Source: Hygrophila difformis
Taxonomy: Eukaryota; Streptophyta; Magnoliopsida; Lamiales; Acanthaceae
Reading direction: 5' to 3'
Assembly (NCBI GenBank): GCA_030278955.1
Contig: JAOANR010000014.1
Span: 388,965 to 452,964 of the forward strand
DNA: 64,000 nucleotides
Positions 43,047 through 54,300 of the stretch are shown piece by piece. Numbering within the stretch: the stretch's first letter is position 1; the number at the start of each line of letters is the position of its first letter. The position numbers were made by a program, and so were the translations under genes. A model generated the notes under the pieces. It saw only the letters and a program-made list of their open reading frames with translations. It was not told where the DNA came from and ran no database searches.

Positions 43047-43744
43047 AACTGAAATGTTGCAGTGTTGGTCCTTTAGTTATAGATATGACTTGGTGACACT
43101 CAAATAAATATAGATTAAATTCATCAAATTTTATGAAACATTTACAATGTACGGAGCACAATTTTTCGTACACATTTTTTTCAGTATAATATTGTAAAAT
43201 TCCAGTAGAAAAATTTCTATTTGAGTAAACTATAATTTTTTATTTTGTTCAATTTTGATTTCTTTAAAAAGTGTAATAATTCTCATGGTTTGCTACCAAA
43301 TGATATGATATTTTGTACTATAATATAGATATGAGATTTCAGATTTGTACATGTACAGAACATACAAATTTAGAATTCAATTTATGAACTAAATAAGTTT
43401 TAGTTTTGTATACATGAATATTTTTTACGGTAAAAATAGTTTATATTTAGTTTAAATCCATAATTTACTAATGATATAATTTAATATACATGCTATTTTA
43501 TACATTTATGTTATTTAATTTTTTTTTCTATCAAATTCTTTTTGCCCACGCGTGTAGATCGGCGGTTTATTAGCCATGTGGTCGGTAGTGATATAGTTAA
43601 TTTTAATTGCAATATAATTATTTTGTTGATACTTACAACTGTTTTCGTATTTTGTGTGTCAAGTTGAAATGTGGATTCCCACTTATAAGTAACGATAATA
43701 TGAAATTATTTTCACTTATAATATTTGCTTTCAATATTTTAATT
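43047..43744. other. AT-rich intergenic DNA, no gene seen
   Basis: No supported coding region, RNA or complete element. A GC-richer patch at 43546-43595 (GCCCACGCGTGTAGATCGG) is unexplained. Confidence 0.4.
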
Positions 43745-43745
43745 T

Positions 43746-43779
43746 AAGCACGGCGCATCGCGCAGACACGTATAACTAG
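43746..43779 (+). mobile_element. Candidate Helitron 3' terminus
   Basis: AGCACGGCGCATCGCGCAGA then CACGTATAACTAG and a following T. The GCATCGCGCAG core is shared with 37732-37766 and the CTAG|T end fits the Helitron rule, but the hairpin is degenerate. It lies about 210 bases upstream of the MOSC gene's start codon. Confidence 0.35.
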
Positions 43780-43990
43780 TGCTTAATAATTCTAAGGTTT
43801 GTCAAGTCGGTTATATTCAGGGCTAGAGAAATAATACCTGGATTTGGGTCCAAAAATTTCTAAAATTCCTGTGTTCGAATTTTGGGTCCGGTCCATCATA
43901 GCAGATTACCCAGTGCGCACACTCTATTTTCATATAGAGGGAGGGAGCACCGCAGCAGCCAGCAACTTCTTTAGATTATTTCTGTCAAAC

Positions 43991-46900
43991 ATGGAGAAGG
44001 AGGGTGCGGCCGCTGTAGCTACGGTGAAATCCTTATTTGTGTATCCCATCAAATCATGTCGAGGGATTTCTCTTCCTCAAGCGCCCATTTCTTCCACTGG
44101 TATGGCTACCAAACCAACCTTCCCTTTTATAATTGATGCCTTGTAGTAGTTAACATGAGTACTAGTGTACTACTAGTTTAATTTCTTGTGGTTCGTTTTC
44201 GTCTTATCTAGGGTTTCGATGGGATCGACAATGGTTAATTGTAAATTCCAAAGGCAGAGCATATACTCAAAGAGTAGAACCCAAACTCGCTCTTGTTGGT
44301 GTTGAATTGCCAAAGGAAGCATTTTATGAGGATTGGGAACCAAATAATTCCTCGTTCCTAGGTTTGACATTCACCTTGATTTTTTGAAAAAAAATAGAGA
44401 ATTTTAGGCTTGAGTTTGCTTTCTAGTTTATTTACTCTGCCATCATGGACATTTTTATGGGTGGGTAAAGTACCACTGTATCAGGACTCTGCTTCAGTGT
44501 ACTCTACATCTGCACGACTCCACCTCCTTATTTATTGAATTTTTTAAGCAATCTAACCACACAATTTTTTGCGATATAAACTGAGCGTATGTGACTCTAA
44601 TTTCCCAGGATAAAACAGTAGTTTAAGTGGACCTTGACACAGATTTTTCATAAGCATTTCTTTTAGTGGACTTTTGTCATACTAAAAGCATATGTGTAAA
44701 ATGTTGCAGCATCCAACAGATATTGTCTCTTTTTTGAAACCTATGTGATAGACCTTCTATGCAAGGTTGTTAAGATCGGGATCCTATATTGGATCGTTTT
44801 TCTCTTTGCAAGATCGGAATCGTAGGATCGAATCGGGATCCTAAGATCTTATGAAATTGCAATAATAAATAAACTCAATTATGGGTACTAATATTAATTC
44901 GTGAGTTTATGAATCTGACAAGTTAACTAAACTCATATTATGTTTTTTACACATTATACATGAAGAATACACGTTCTTTAAGTTTAAAATTAAAGAAAAT
45001 AAATTATTTTGATCCCAAGTCATAAAACCCTATAAAAATTTTAGCGTTTAAGAGGATATGATTGTAAGATCGTAGAAGCGATTAAGGCAATATGACCATA
45101 AGATCGTAACATTCTACGATTAAGATCGAGATCTTATCCAGATCTTACTAATTTTAAGATCCTACAAGGATCGGGATCGTTTTAGAGATGTGTGATCGTA
45201 AAATCGTAAGATACTAAGATCAGGATCGGGATCTTAACAACTATGCTTCTATGCATTCTCTGCTGTAATAATAGAAATTGAAAATCTGGAGGAGAAATAA
45301 AAACTCCACAAGCAAATGTTATGCAGGTGAGCATACCTTTTAATGGATTGATGATTAAACTTAAATCTTTCATCAGTGATAAAGGCTCCTGGCATGAATA
45401 ACCTGAAGATTCCATTGAGAAGATCAGGTGAAAAAGTGGATTGTGTCTCAGTGTGGGAATGGTCAGGATCTGCGATGGATGAAGGAGCTACTGCAGCCCA
45501 ATGGTTCACTGATTATCTTGGGAAGCCTAGTAGGCTAGTGCGATTTGATGATGGTAAAACCTTGAATCCTATGGATTCACAAATAATCCTTGTTTCTCTT
45601 AGTATATTTTATGATTCTCAGTTGTCAAAAACATGCATTTTTCTCCGCCTTGAAGTCTCTTTTTCCAAGCTATTTTTTCCTTTTTATTTTTCCTGGCCTC
45701 TATGTCATTTTGTAAGTGTAGTACACCTGTAAATAAACTTGTTGATTGAACCAATGCTTGGCCATCAGGTGTGTAGGGTTTTGATTGTCACTACTTACTA
45801 TATCTTGAACGCCAAGTATAGGCTAGTTTGACAAGCTACTGTTGGCTCTTGATTTTCTTGACCAGCATCACAGGTGAGGGATGTGGATGCTAATTATGCC
45901 CCTGGATATAAAATTATGTTTGCGGATGGGTATCCATTCCTGCTGATGTCTCAGGTTTGTTCATATAAGACCTCAATTTCACCTTTATTCTTTCATGACA
46001 TGATCCTCATATCATTGCATGTTTTGAACATGTGTTTCCAGGGATCATTGGATGCCTTGAATGCTCTTCTCAAAGAGCCTGTACGACTCAACCGTTTTAG
46101 GCCCAAGTAAATTTGCATGTTTCCTGTTTTTTATGCCTTTCAAAATCATAGTCTCTTTGATAGTTTTTACACTTACCGGGAGCTTAGGCCTATGTTTGAA
46201 TGAGTGGGTGTTAATTCCATTTGTTTTGCCTATGGTACGTGTCATTTGCGCCTCATTTTTCTCATGTCAAATTGTTTTATCCATTGAAAGCATGGGAAAA
46301 GTTTGTCTTGCTGCAGTATCCTGGTGGATGGATGTGAACCGTTTATGGAAGATGTATGGACAGAGATTCGTATAAATAAATCAACATTTCAAGGTGTGAA
46401 GTTATGCTCTCGTTGTAAGGTAAAAAAACTTGATTCTTCAAGAATTACTGAATGGTCACAGGTTGTAAGCTCTTTTTATTTTATTTTTTATTTTAAATAT
46501 TCCCCTATTTGCCAAGCGGGGGGACCGATGAGACCCATTAATATGAATTTTTCAAGCTAAGTTTTTATACTCTTGGCTTAGTGTAAATGTGTAATCCCTA
46601 TCTTCCTTGGCTTTCAATTTTCCCCATCCCGCCATCCACCCCACCCCCCAACCCAAAATTCTCTCAAATGACACCCAATTTAAAGCCAAAAATTTTCAAG
46701 CGAAAAACCAGAGAATGACTATAAGAGATATTGTGATTACTATATTTAATAATATTATTTTTTAGTTTATATTTTAATTATTATTTTTATGACCACTTAA
46801 AAATTATCTTATGGCGGATCCACTGGCAGGTGCCAACAATTAATCAAGAAACTGCAGTAGCGGGTTCTGAGCCTACGGAAACTCTTATAACCTTCCGCTC

Positions 46901-47169
46901 GGATAGTGTTTTGCGTCCAAACAAGAAAGAACAACGGGGAAGGGTAAATCCTGTAGTTAAAGAAAGGGGCATTCTCCTTGCATAACCCCGATCCACTATT
47001 AACAATTAGAATTAACAAGGCCTCGGAACAATTGATGTTGCAGGTATATTTTGGTCAGAACATGGTGTGTACCGACTCCCTAGCTGATGGGTCGGGAAAC
47101 ATAATCAAAGTCGGTGATCTTGTATCAGTTTTTAAAATGGTGTCCTCAGCCAGTAATTCTCCTGCATAA
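43991..47169 (+). CDS. MOSC-domain protein (mARC / molybdenum cofactor sulfurase-C-like), 8 exons, 310 aa
   Basis: Exons 43991-44099, 44212-44361, 45377-45553, 45866-45954, 46042-46106, 46317-46419, 46830-46943, 47044-47169. All introns are GT...AG, phases agree throughout and the total is 933 bases including TAA. The protein has an N-terminal MOSC_N beta-barrel domain (SLFVYPIKSCRGISLPQAP, GFRWDRQW) and a C-terminal MOSC domain (YAPGYKIMFADGYPFLLMSQ, NRFRPNILVDGCEP, VKLCSRCKVPTINQETA, VYFGQNMVC). In mARC/YcbX-type enzymes a conserved cysteine holds the molybdenum cofactor; here it is probably Cys230 of CSRCK. Known family members are about 310-320 residues and reduce N-hydroxylated substrates with an electron donor; the plant substrate is inferred. 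The start is the first ATG of the frame, just before the conserved VKSLFVYPIK. Intron 2 holds a Mutator-like element. It is convergent with the HAD gene. Confidence 0.93.
44763..45245. mobile_element. Mutator-like MITE in MOSC intron 2, 483 bp
   Basis: Ends AAGGTTGTTAAGATCGGGAT on the left and GGATCTTAACAACTATG on the right, an inverted pair (GTTGTTAAGATC core), with a perfect 9-bp duplication CTTCTATGC at 44754-44762 and 45246-45254. The interior is packed with GATC-containing words (AAGATCG, CGATCTTA). There is no coding capacity. The insertion lies entirely within the intron. Confidence 0.82.
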
Positions 47170-47937
47170 TGATGATTTCCAGGACAGCCAATGATGTTCC
47201 TGCATAATGGATCATTGTTTCCTACACTGCATGTATCATCTCACCGTAATAGCACTTCATAATGGATCATTGTTTCCTACACTGCATGTATCATCTCACC
47301 GTAATAGCACTTCATTTTCAGACAACACTATTATAATTCAGGGTGCACACTACATATACATGTACAATAAGTTTGTTTGCAAACACTGCATTTCCTCTGT
47401 TGTGTTCTTATTCATGTGTGTATTTGATACTAGATAGTTTCGCTATGTGTGTGGATTGGATACTTGATAGTGGCGTGATGATGCCGAAAATATCAAACTG
47501 TATAGCACCAAGAAAAATAAAATCAAATAAAATAAAAAAATTACAATATCCCCACAAAATAAGGGGTACACCAACTCCAATGTAAAACTTCTAACAGAAT
47601 GTCTACATGGGGTGATATTTTTTGAGGTGTGGAAAAACTAAATTTGGACCTATAGTTTTCCCTTATTGGGTACCGACACCAGAAAATACCACATACTCAT
47701 GAGAGAACAATCCTGCTACAAAAGAAGAGGGGTCTTTAGCATTTTCTTCAGGCAAGAACATAAGGAACGACCATCGATAATATCATACTACCATAGTATA
47801 CTGTAATCTGTATACATGCATATACAAAGTTTCCTGACAACCTAAAGGTGCAAATTATGAAGTACACAGCAAGTGGCGATTGATACAAAGCAATGAAGGC
47901 ATACAGTCAGAATCACCCAAATGACATCGACATTCAA
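47170..47937. other. Convergent intergenic region between MOSC and HAD genes
   Basis: This holds the 3' ends of two converging genes. AATAAA-type poly(A) signals are present on the plus strand at about 47514 and 47528 and could serve the MOSC gene. No other gene is seen. Confidence 0.5.
47203..47312 (+). repeat. 55-bp tandem duplication in the MOSC 3' flank/UTR
   Basis: The segment starting CATAATGGATCATTGTTTCC at 47203 is repeated exactly from 47258, ending at the AGCACTTCAT block. It lies 34 bases after the MOSC stop codon, so it is probably transcribed as 3' UTR. Confidence 0.9.
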
Positions 47938-50673
47938 TCACAACCCTCTAAACTTTCTGCGAATTCTAGAAATGCTCAAATCCGCACCGCCGAACCCATC
48001 CATTACAGCTATGGCAGAACTAAATTCTGCTCTCGATGTTGAACTTGAGGCCAGCAATAGCATCATTACCAAAGAATAAAGGCAAAGTAATAATTAGCAT
48101 GCTAGCCAATTCTTCAGTCTTAAAAGTAAATAAAAGACGGCAATGTGCAATCTATATTCACATAAACATGTAACCAATTTACTCATTTCATTGGCTTTCT
48201 ATATCACACATTAAGCCAAATTCATCGAGATACAGAATAATTCCATATTCAAAAGCAGGTTTAGATGGCAAACAGTTTCTCCTATGGCAAAAGTCCTGAT
48301 AGAAATGGATTGACAACTGAACAGACTCCAGCCAGTTATATCTTAGACATTTCTTATTTACCGTTTCTCTTCAAAATTTAATTAATCAATAGATTTAATT
48401 TTTTTCTAATAAAAATAATAATTCAATTAATTTAAAAGAGGAAATGTTTTACTATATTTCTAAAAAGTAATTTTCAAAATAATACTCTCCTGTTGACTTG
48501 CACAACTTTCCTATTTTTGTTGTTCCACTCCACTTGAAAATTTCCATTAATGCTAATTATTACTACAAATTTTAAACCCACTACAATCAATAAATTCAAA
48601 CTTATTTAAAATAAATCTGAATTCAGAATTATTACACATCAATAAATGAATTATTTAAAATTTCAAGCTCTACCTACTCATTAAATATCAATGGACACAC
48701 ATCATATCACGTAAATCAATTAAAACTATACCCAGTATATGAAAACAATAATATAATACAACTCATAATCCATTCGAAGCCAAATATTCAACTCATAATA
48801 TAGTCTTGTTTGCACCTCTAAAATAACCATTATTTAGTACCATATATTTAGGCTAAATGGGGTTTACTTCAGGATAGTCTTTGTGATTAAAAATGAAATC
48901 AGACGTTCAGTTAAAACGATCTTATATTTACAGTGGGCACCTTGAGCATAAAATTTCGTATTCACATGTTTGGCTTTATAAATGATATGACATTAATGGC
49001 ATGGCTTTTTCAAGGAGTGATTTACTATTTAGACCCACTTACATGTTTTTGAAAAAGAATTACTTGTAATTTTCAAAGTACCGGCCTTTATGTTTAATAC
49101 AATAATACCCCCTCTGCAATTCAAAAATTCTACTAATATTTAAGGATTTCACGCAATCAATGCACATTTTTAACGAGTAATATTTCAAATTGTATAAAGC
49201 AAAAAATTATAATAATTAAATATTATAAAACTATGTGATTAGACGAATATAACAATAACTCAATTGACTATGATTTGTCTTATGTAACTGTGTTAAAATG
49301 TCGAATCAAAATTACTCAATGTTAGAATTATAAAAATACGGAGGAATATATATTTATTTAAATATTTTACTTTTATACATATTAATAAAATCAAAATAAT
49401 TTAAATAAACTAAATAATAATTATTTTGCTAAAAGTGAATAATTACTCCCACCGTCCCATCTATTGTATCCTATTTGAGTTTTTGAAACTGTTCATTATT
49501 AACATTGACTCAATTTTATTGTAAGTATATATTTGGGAAAAAATAGTTGAATTAGGTCTTGTTAGAATCGTATAATCATGTAGTTTTAGAATATATATTT
49601 TTTCAAAAAAAAATTATTGTACATATTTTGAGATATTAATGATTGATAAAATATATTGAATTGTGTGCAGAAGGCACATGACAAGTTAGATAGTACGGAG
49701 CCATCATACAATGAATTATATAAAAATCATTTTCTATTTTCTCAAACACATATGTTATTACAATTTTTAATTAAAATTATTAAGATTTTATTAGTATAAA
49801 GAACATTAAAATATTTAAATAAATATGGAAAAATATATAATAAAATAATATTTTTAACTTTGGAAATTAAAGTTTAATGGTATAAATCGAATTTATGGTA
49901 TAAATCTTCAATAAATATTGAATTTATGGTATAAATCAAATTCAAAATTTAATTTAAAAAATGTATTCCATAAATGCAAGATGACTGTGGAATTTTGAAG
50001 AAGTGAAGTATTATCTTTTCTTTTCCTTTTTTTTTTTGTATCCATTGATATATTTTTAGGATATAATGACTTATTACACCTTAAAATAAAATGAAATCAG
50101 TTATATTAAAGTATTCCAAAAAGTTTTCAATATAGTATAAAGTTTTCAATATACCTATATGAAGTATTCAATATTCATTATATTTATTTTTATCAAAACC
50201 AGAGAAGAGGTGGTGGCTTACAAAGGAATAAAGGGGGGATAGGGAACCGGGAGGGGAGTTGAACTCCCACCACCATAAGGTTGAGAGTCAGATAGTTGAC
50301 CACTCATCCCCCAATATTTATTATATAGATATCCAAAGGTAAGATATTTTACCTGCTCCTCAAAACTACACAAGGCATGCTAATGCGTTCCGCTGCAGCA
50401 ACTCCAGTTTGGCTTCCAGCAACCAGAATGCAGTTGTGAATTGGTACACCTGCATATTCTGCTCCAGCCCTCAGTGTAGCCACAACATTTTGCAGGCTGT
50501 AGAAACCACAACATAGAGTCAAAACATCAAAACACCTACTGCATACGTATGATGTTAAAGACTTTCAGCAATTAACAAAGAAAAAAGCATTCTCGGTACA
50601 CTAATGTAATGTACCATGCAGCATACAACAGTTACCACAGGTTGAGAATGTAAAAGAGAATAAAAGTGTGGGG

Positions 50674-50709
<36 letters not shown>

Positions 50710-51280
50710 CTCACTGGAACTAGTGCCAAGTTCTACTTTCAGCTTCAGCATAGAGGCAATTTCCTCTGCAATTCTCTGTCTTTCAGCAGAAGCTGAATCC
50801 AAAGACATTAAAATCTTCTTGAGCTTTCCAATAAATATGCAAATAGCAGAATATACAAAGATAGAAAGACATGCCCTCTAACCTGCTTTGCTCGCTTCCT
50901 TAGCTACTTGCTCATCCAAACTGGAAGATGCTCCTTTACCAAATACAAGTTGCCCGTAAAAACTCTGTTTTACCTCTTCATCTCCAACAATCTTTATCTT
51001 AGACCTTCTATCAGTTCCAAGCTTTTCGACAATAGATCTTGTAATCAATAATGTTTTCCATCAGTAAACATAGGATTGTGAAAAGATTAGTTAATCAAAA
51101 AATTCACCACAGAAAACTATTCGGAGACGACTTAGGACTCGGCTTGGGAAAAACTCGACTCAGTACTCAAAACATTTGAGTGGATTCAAGTATTCGAGTA
51201 CTTAATCGAGTATCGAGATCGAGCTTGTATGATACTCATCGAGTATCGAGTACCAAGTCGAGTACCTGACGCTTTTTTTC

Positions 51281-51311
<31 letters not shown>

Positions 51312-54300
51312 TCCCTTATGAACAGTAACCTACTCTTATGAACAGTAACCTATCAATTCTTTCTCACAAAAATCCCCTTATGAACAGTTAATCTACATAT
51401 TTCCTCAACATTCACTTTCTGCGCGCAAGCCAATACACATTTATAATGATCAATAACTCAAAATGTGTACAAAAAAAATTCTAAAACTTTTAATATTTTA
51501 AAACTACGTGATGAGACGAATATAACGAGATCCCGCTTGACTGTGTTTTTTTATATAGATATTGTATAAGCATTAGTTAAAGTTTAATAAACAGTAGCAA
51601 AAGTCAATCCCTTTTCACTATAAAAATGAAAGGAATTATTTTTTAAAAAAATACTGCACTTTCAAAATATAGAAGAACCAAATTCGAGCGAAATTCACAG
51701 ATAATTTAATTTCATTAATTAATTATTATAGATAAAGAATGCTACCAAATAAAGGATGTAATAAAAAATTTATGGGTTGAAATTATATTTATTATTTAAA
51801 TATAATTTCAATATTTTTTATTATTCTTAACCAATACATTATTAATTGAAATTATAGTTAATTGTAAATTACTAATGAATAGCAAATATCTGAATTAGAT
51901 AAGTTAACTAAATAAGTAAATTACAATACGATAATAAGTTGATGAAACTATAGTCATTTTAATTTGGCAATGGATTCATTTACAAGAGTATATCTTATAT
52001 TTTTCTAATTTAATTTGGAAATGTCCACATTTTATGAAATTTCTAATATCTCAACGCTTTAGGGTGAATCAATATCAATAATCAATTATCGAGTACAATA
52101 CGATTTCACGTACTTTCTTTGTCAATGTATCACACTAGAGTCGTGAGTAGAAAGGTCACTTTCATTTTTTTTTTTGTCCTTTCAACTATTGTTTGTAGTA
52201 TAAGTAGTATAAGTATTTTTTAAGTATTTTTTAAGATACTAAATTGTAATATATAAAAATATTTGTAATGACATATGTTGATCGATTTCTATGCAATGTA
52301 TAGATATACTCATGTAATGCTTAAAATAGTTTAAGGGGGTTGGGGAATGTAATCGACATAATAAAATTAAACAATTATTTGTTAAATTGGATAATTTTAT
52401 TCATATTATCTATAATTTCTGCCCATTGGGCGGGGGAAATACTAGTAGTAATAGTAATAATATATTTTATGTTTTTAATACTCACTTATTAAAAAATCTA
52501 ATTCTTTTCCCTTTTCCATTACAGTTCACCATTACCCCTACTCACCCACCTACTTTATTACATTACATTATTATAATAGTCCAAAAAGAAAACCGGACAA
52601 CTAAAAAATAGAGGTAAGTATATTTTATAGTATATTTTATATCATGAGCCAACCTACAAATTCATTAAAATGTATAATTAATTTTTTCTAGTGTAAATTT
52701 CATTATGACATAAGTTAATATGAACTATTAAAATATTCTTTCTGTTTTCTAAAGAATGACCTACTTTTTTTCCGGTGTGAAGGGCACGCCAAAGCCATAT
52801 TATTCAAAGTTTTGGTGTAAATGCTACATCCCTGTTTGATCAAGAATGACCTACTTTCATTTGGCACATTTTTAATAATGCTTCTTCCTCATCATACTTT
52901 CCATAACACTCCACTCTCTTTCTTATATTAGATTTCATATTCACCCTAACATATTCAGGGGGTGGGGGTGGGGTTGCATTCTTTCTTGGGGCTAAACATG
53001 ACTCTAAAACTTCATTGTCAACCTCTTACATATCGTATCCTTGGGTTGAGTGTCTAGCTGGTTACAAACCTTGCAACCTTTTCTCCACTGGCACTGTATG
53101 TCGTCAAGATAACCACTGGCACCCCATCTACACAAGCATCATCAATGAACCTACAGAAAAAAGGGCAAATACCATAAGATGACCAAGATAAGATGAATAT
53201 AGGTAAGACATGGCTAGCAACCAAACAAGCACACACAATAATGCTAAAAACTCTAGCGAATCTGAAATTTTTTTATTATTGTGACATAAAGGGAAGAAAA
53301 AATTAATAGAACAGTCCATTTACAAGTACCAAAACATGTTCGTGTTTGTTCTTTATAGATGACAAACATCTTCAAAAGCATTCAAACATAAAACAAATAT
53401 GTCAGGAAAAAAAAAAAAAAAACACGTAATAATTATGTTGGGATGTGATTGGATCGACTTTTTAGTTACCAAATAAAATCATTCATAATAAGTAAGTTTG
53501 GACATATACACATTACATACTTTTAAATATAATATGTATCATATTCTTTTGATCTGAATATACAAAAAATACAACTAAGAGGATGTTTGGTTGGAGCGAT
53601 CTTACAATACCAGTAGAATGTTGAATTTAAGATTACTGGCAATATGAGATTACCGGGAATCTTACTTTTTGTCATTTTAACATTTCTGCGTTCGGTTGAG
53701 TTGGGAATCTTAGATTTTCAATTCAAACTAATTTACAACAATTTCCTTACTTTTAAAATAAAAAATATTATAAATATGGCGTTTTACTAAACAATAAAAA
53801 CATTTAAACATAATTTTTTAGTTCCATACCACACAAAATCGGCCGCGTGCAACCTACTCACCACAGGATGGCCAAAAAGCGCAAATTATCTCCTTTTAAT
53901 GGCCTGTTTTATTTTTTTGTAATTAAAATAAATATTACTCCATCCGTTAATTTATGCCACACTTTCTTTTTGTGTCTCATTTTCATTATAGTAAATAATT
54001 AAATATCAATCACCAAACCTACCTCAAGTCCTCCCAACCTATATTAATCACTGTGTGGGTTCGATTAAAATTTCAAACTAACGACAATTAATAAATTCCA
54101 ACCCATGACCATACACCACAAGTAAATAAATTAATTAAAAATTCAAATTTAATATAATCATATCACATAAATTTCTAGTTTACTCCTGTATTAAATACTA
54201 ATATACCCTACATTAAATACTATATATTTCCTACATTAAATACTAATATACCCTAAACCCTATACTTCCTCCGTCTCATTATTTTTATTACGGACCCACC

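Larger units (their letters stand above)
48044..50352 (-). other. Large last intron of the HAD gene (2.3 kb) with nested repeats
   Basis: The intron holds MITE remnants (about 48530-48740, 49107-49348, 49446-49703), a SINE (50205-50313) and otherwise very AT-rich DNA. No other coding region is supported. Confidence 0.6.

Noticed and set aside
53054..53319. Two minus-strand small proteins
   Set aside because: The only real coding part is HAD exon 7 (53150-53070); the rest is intron read-through.
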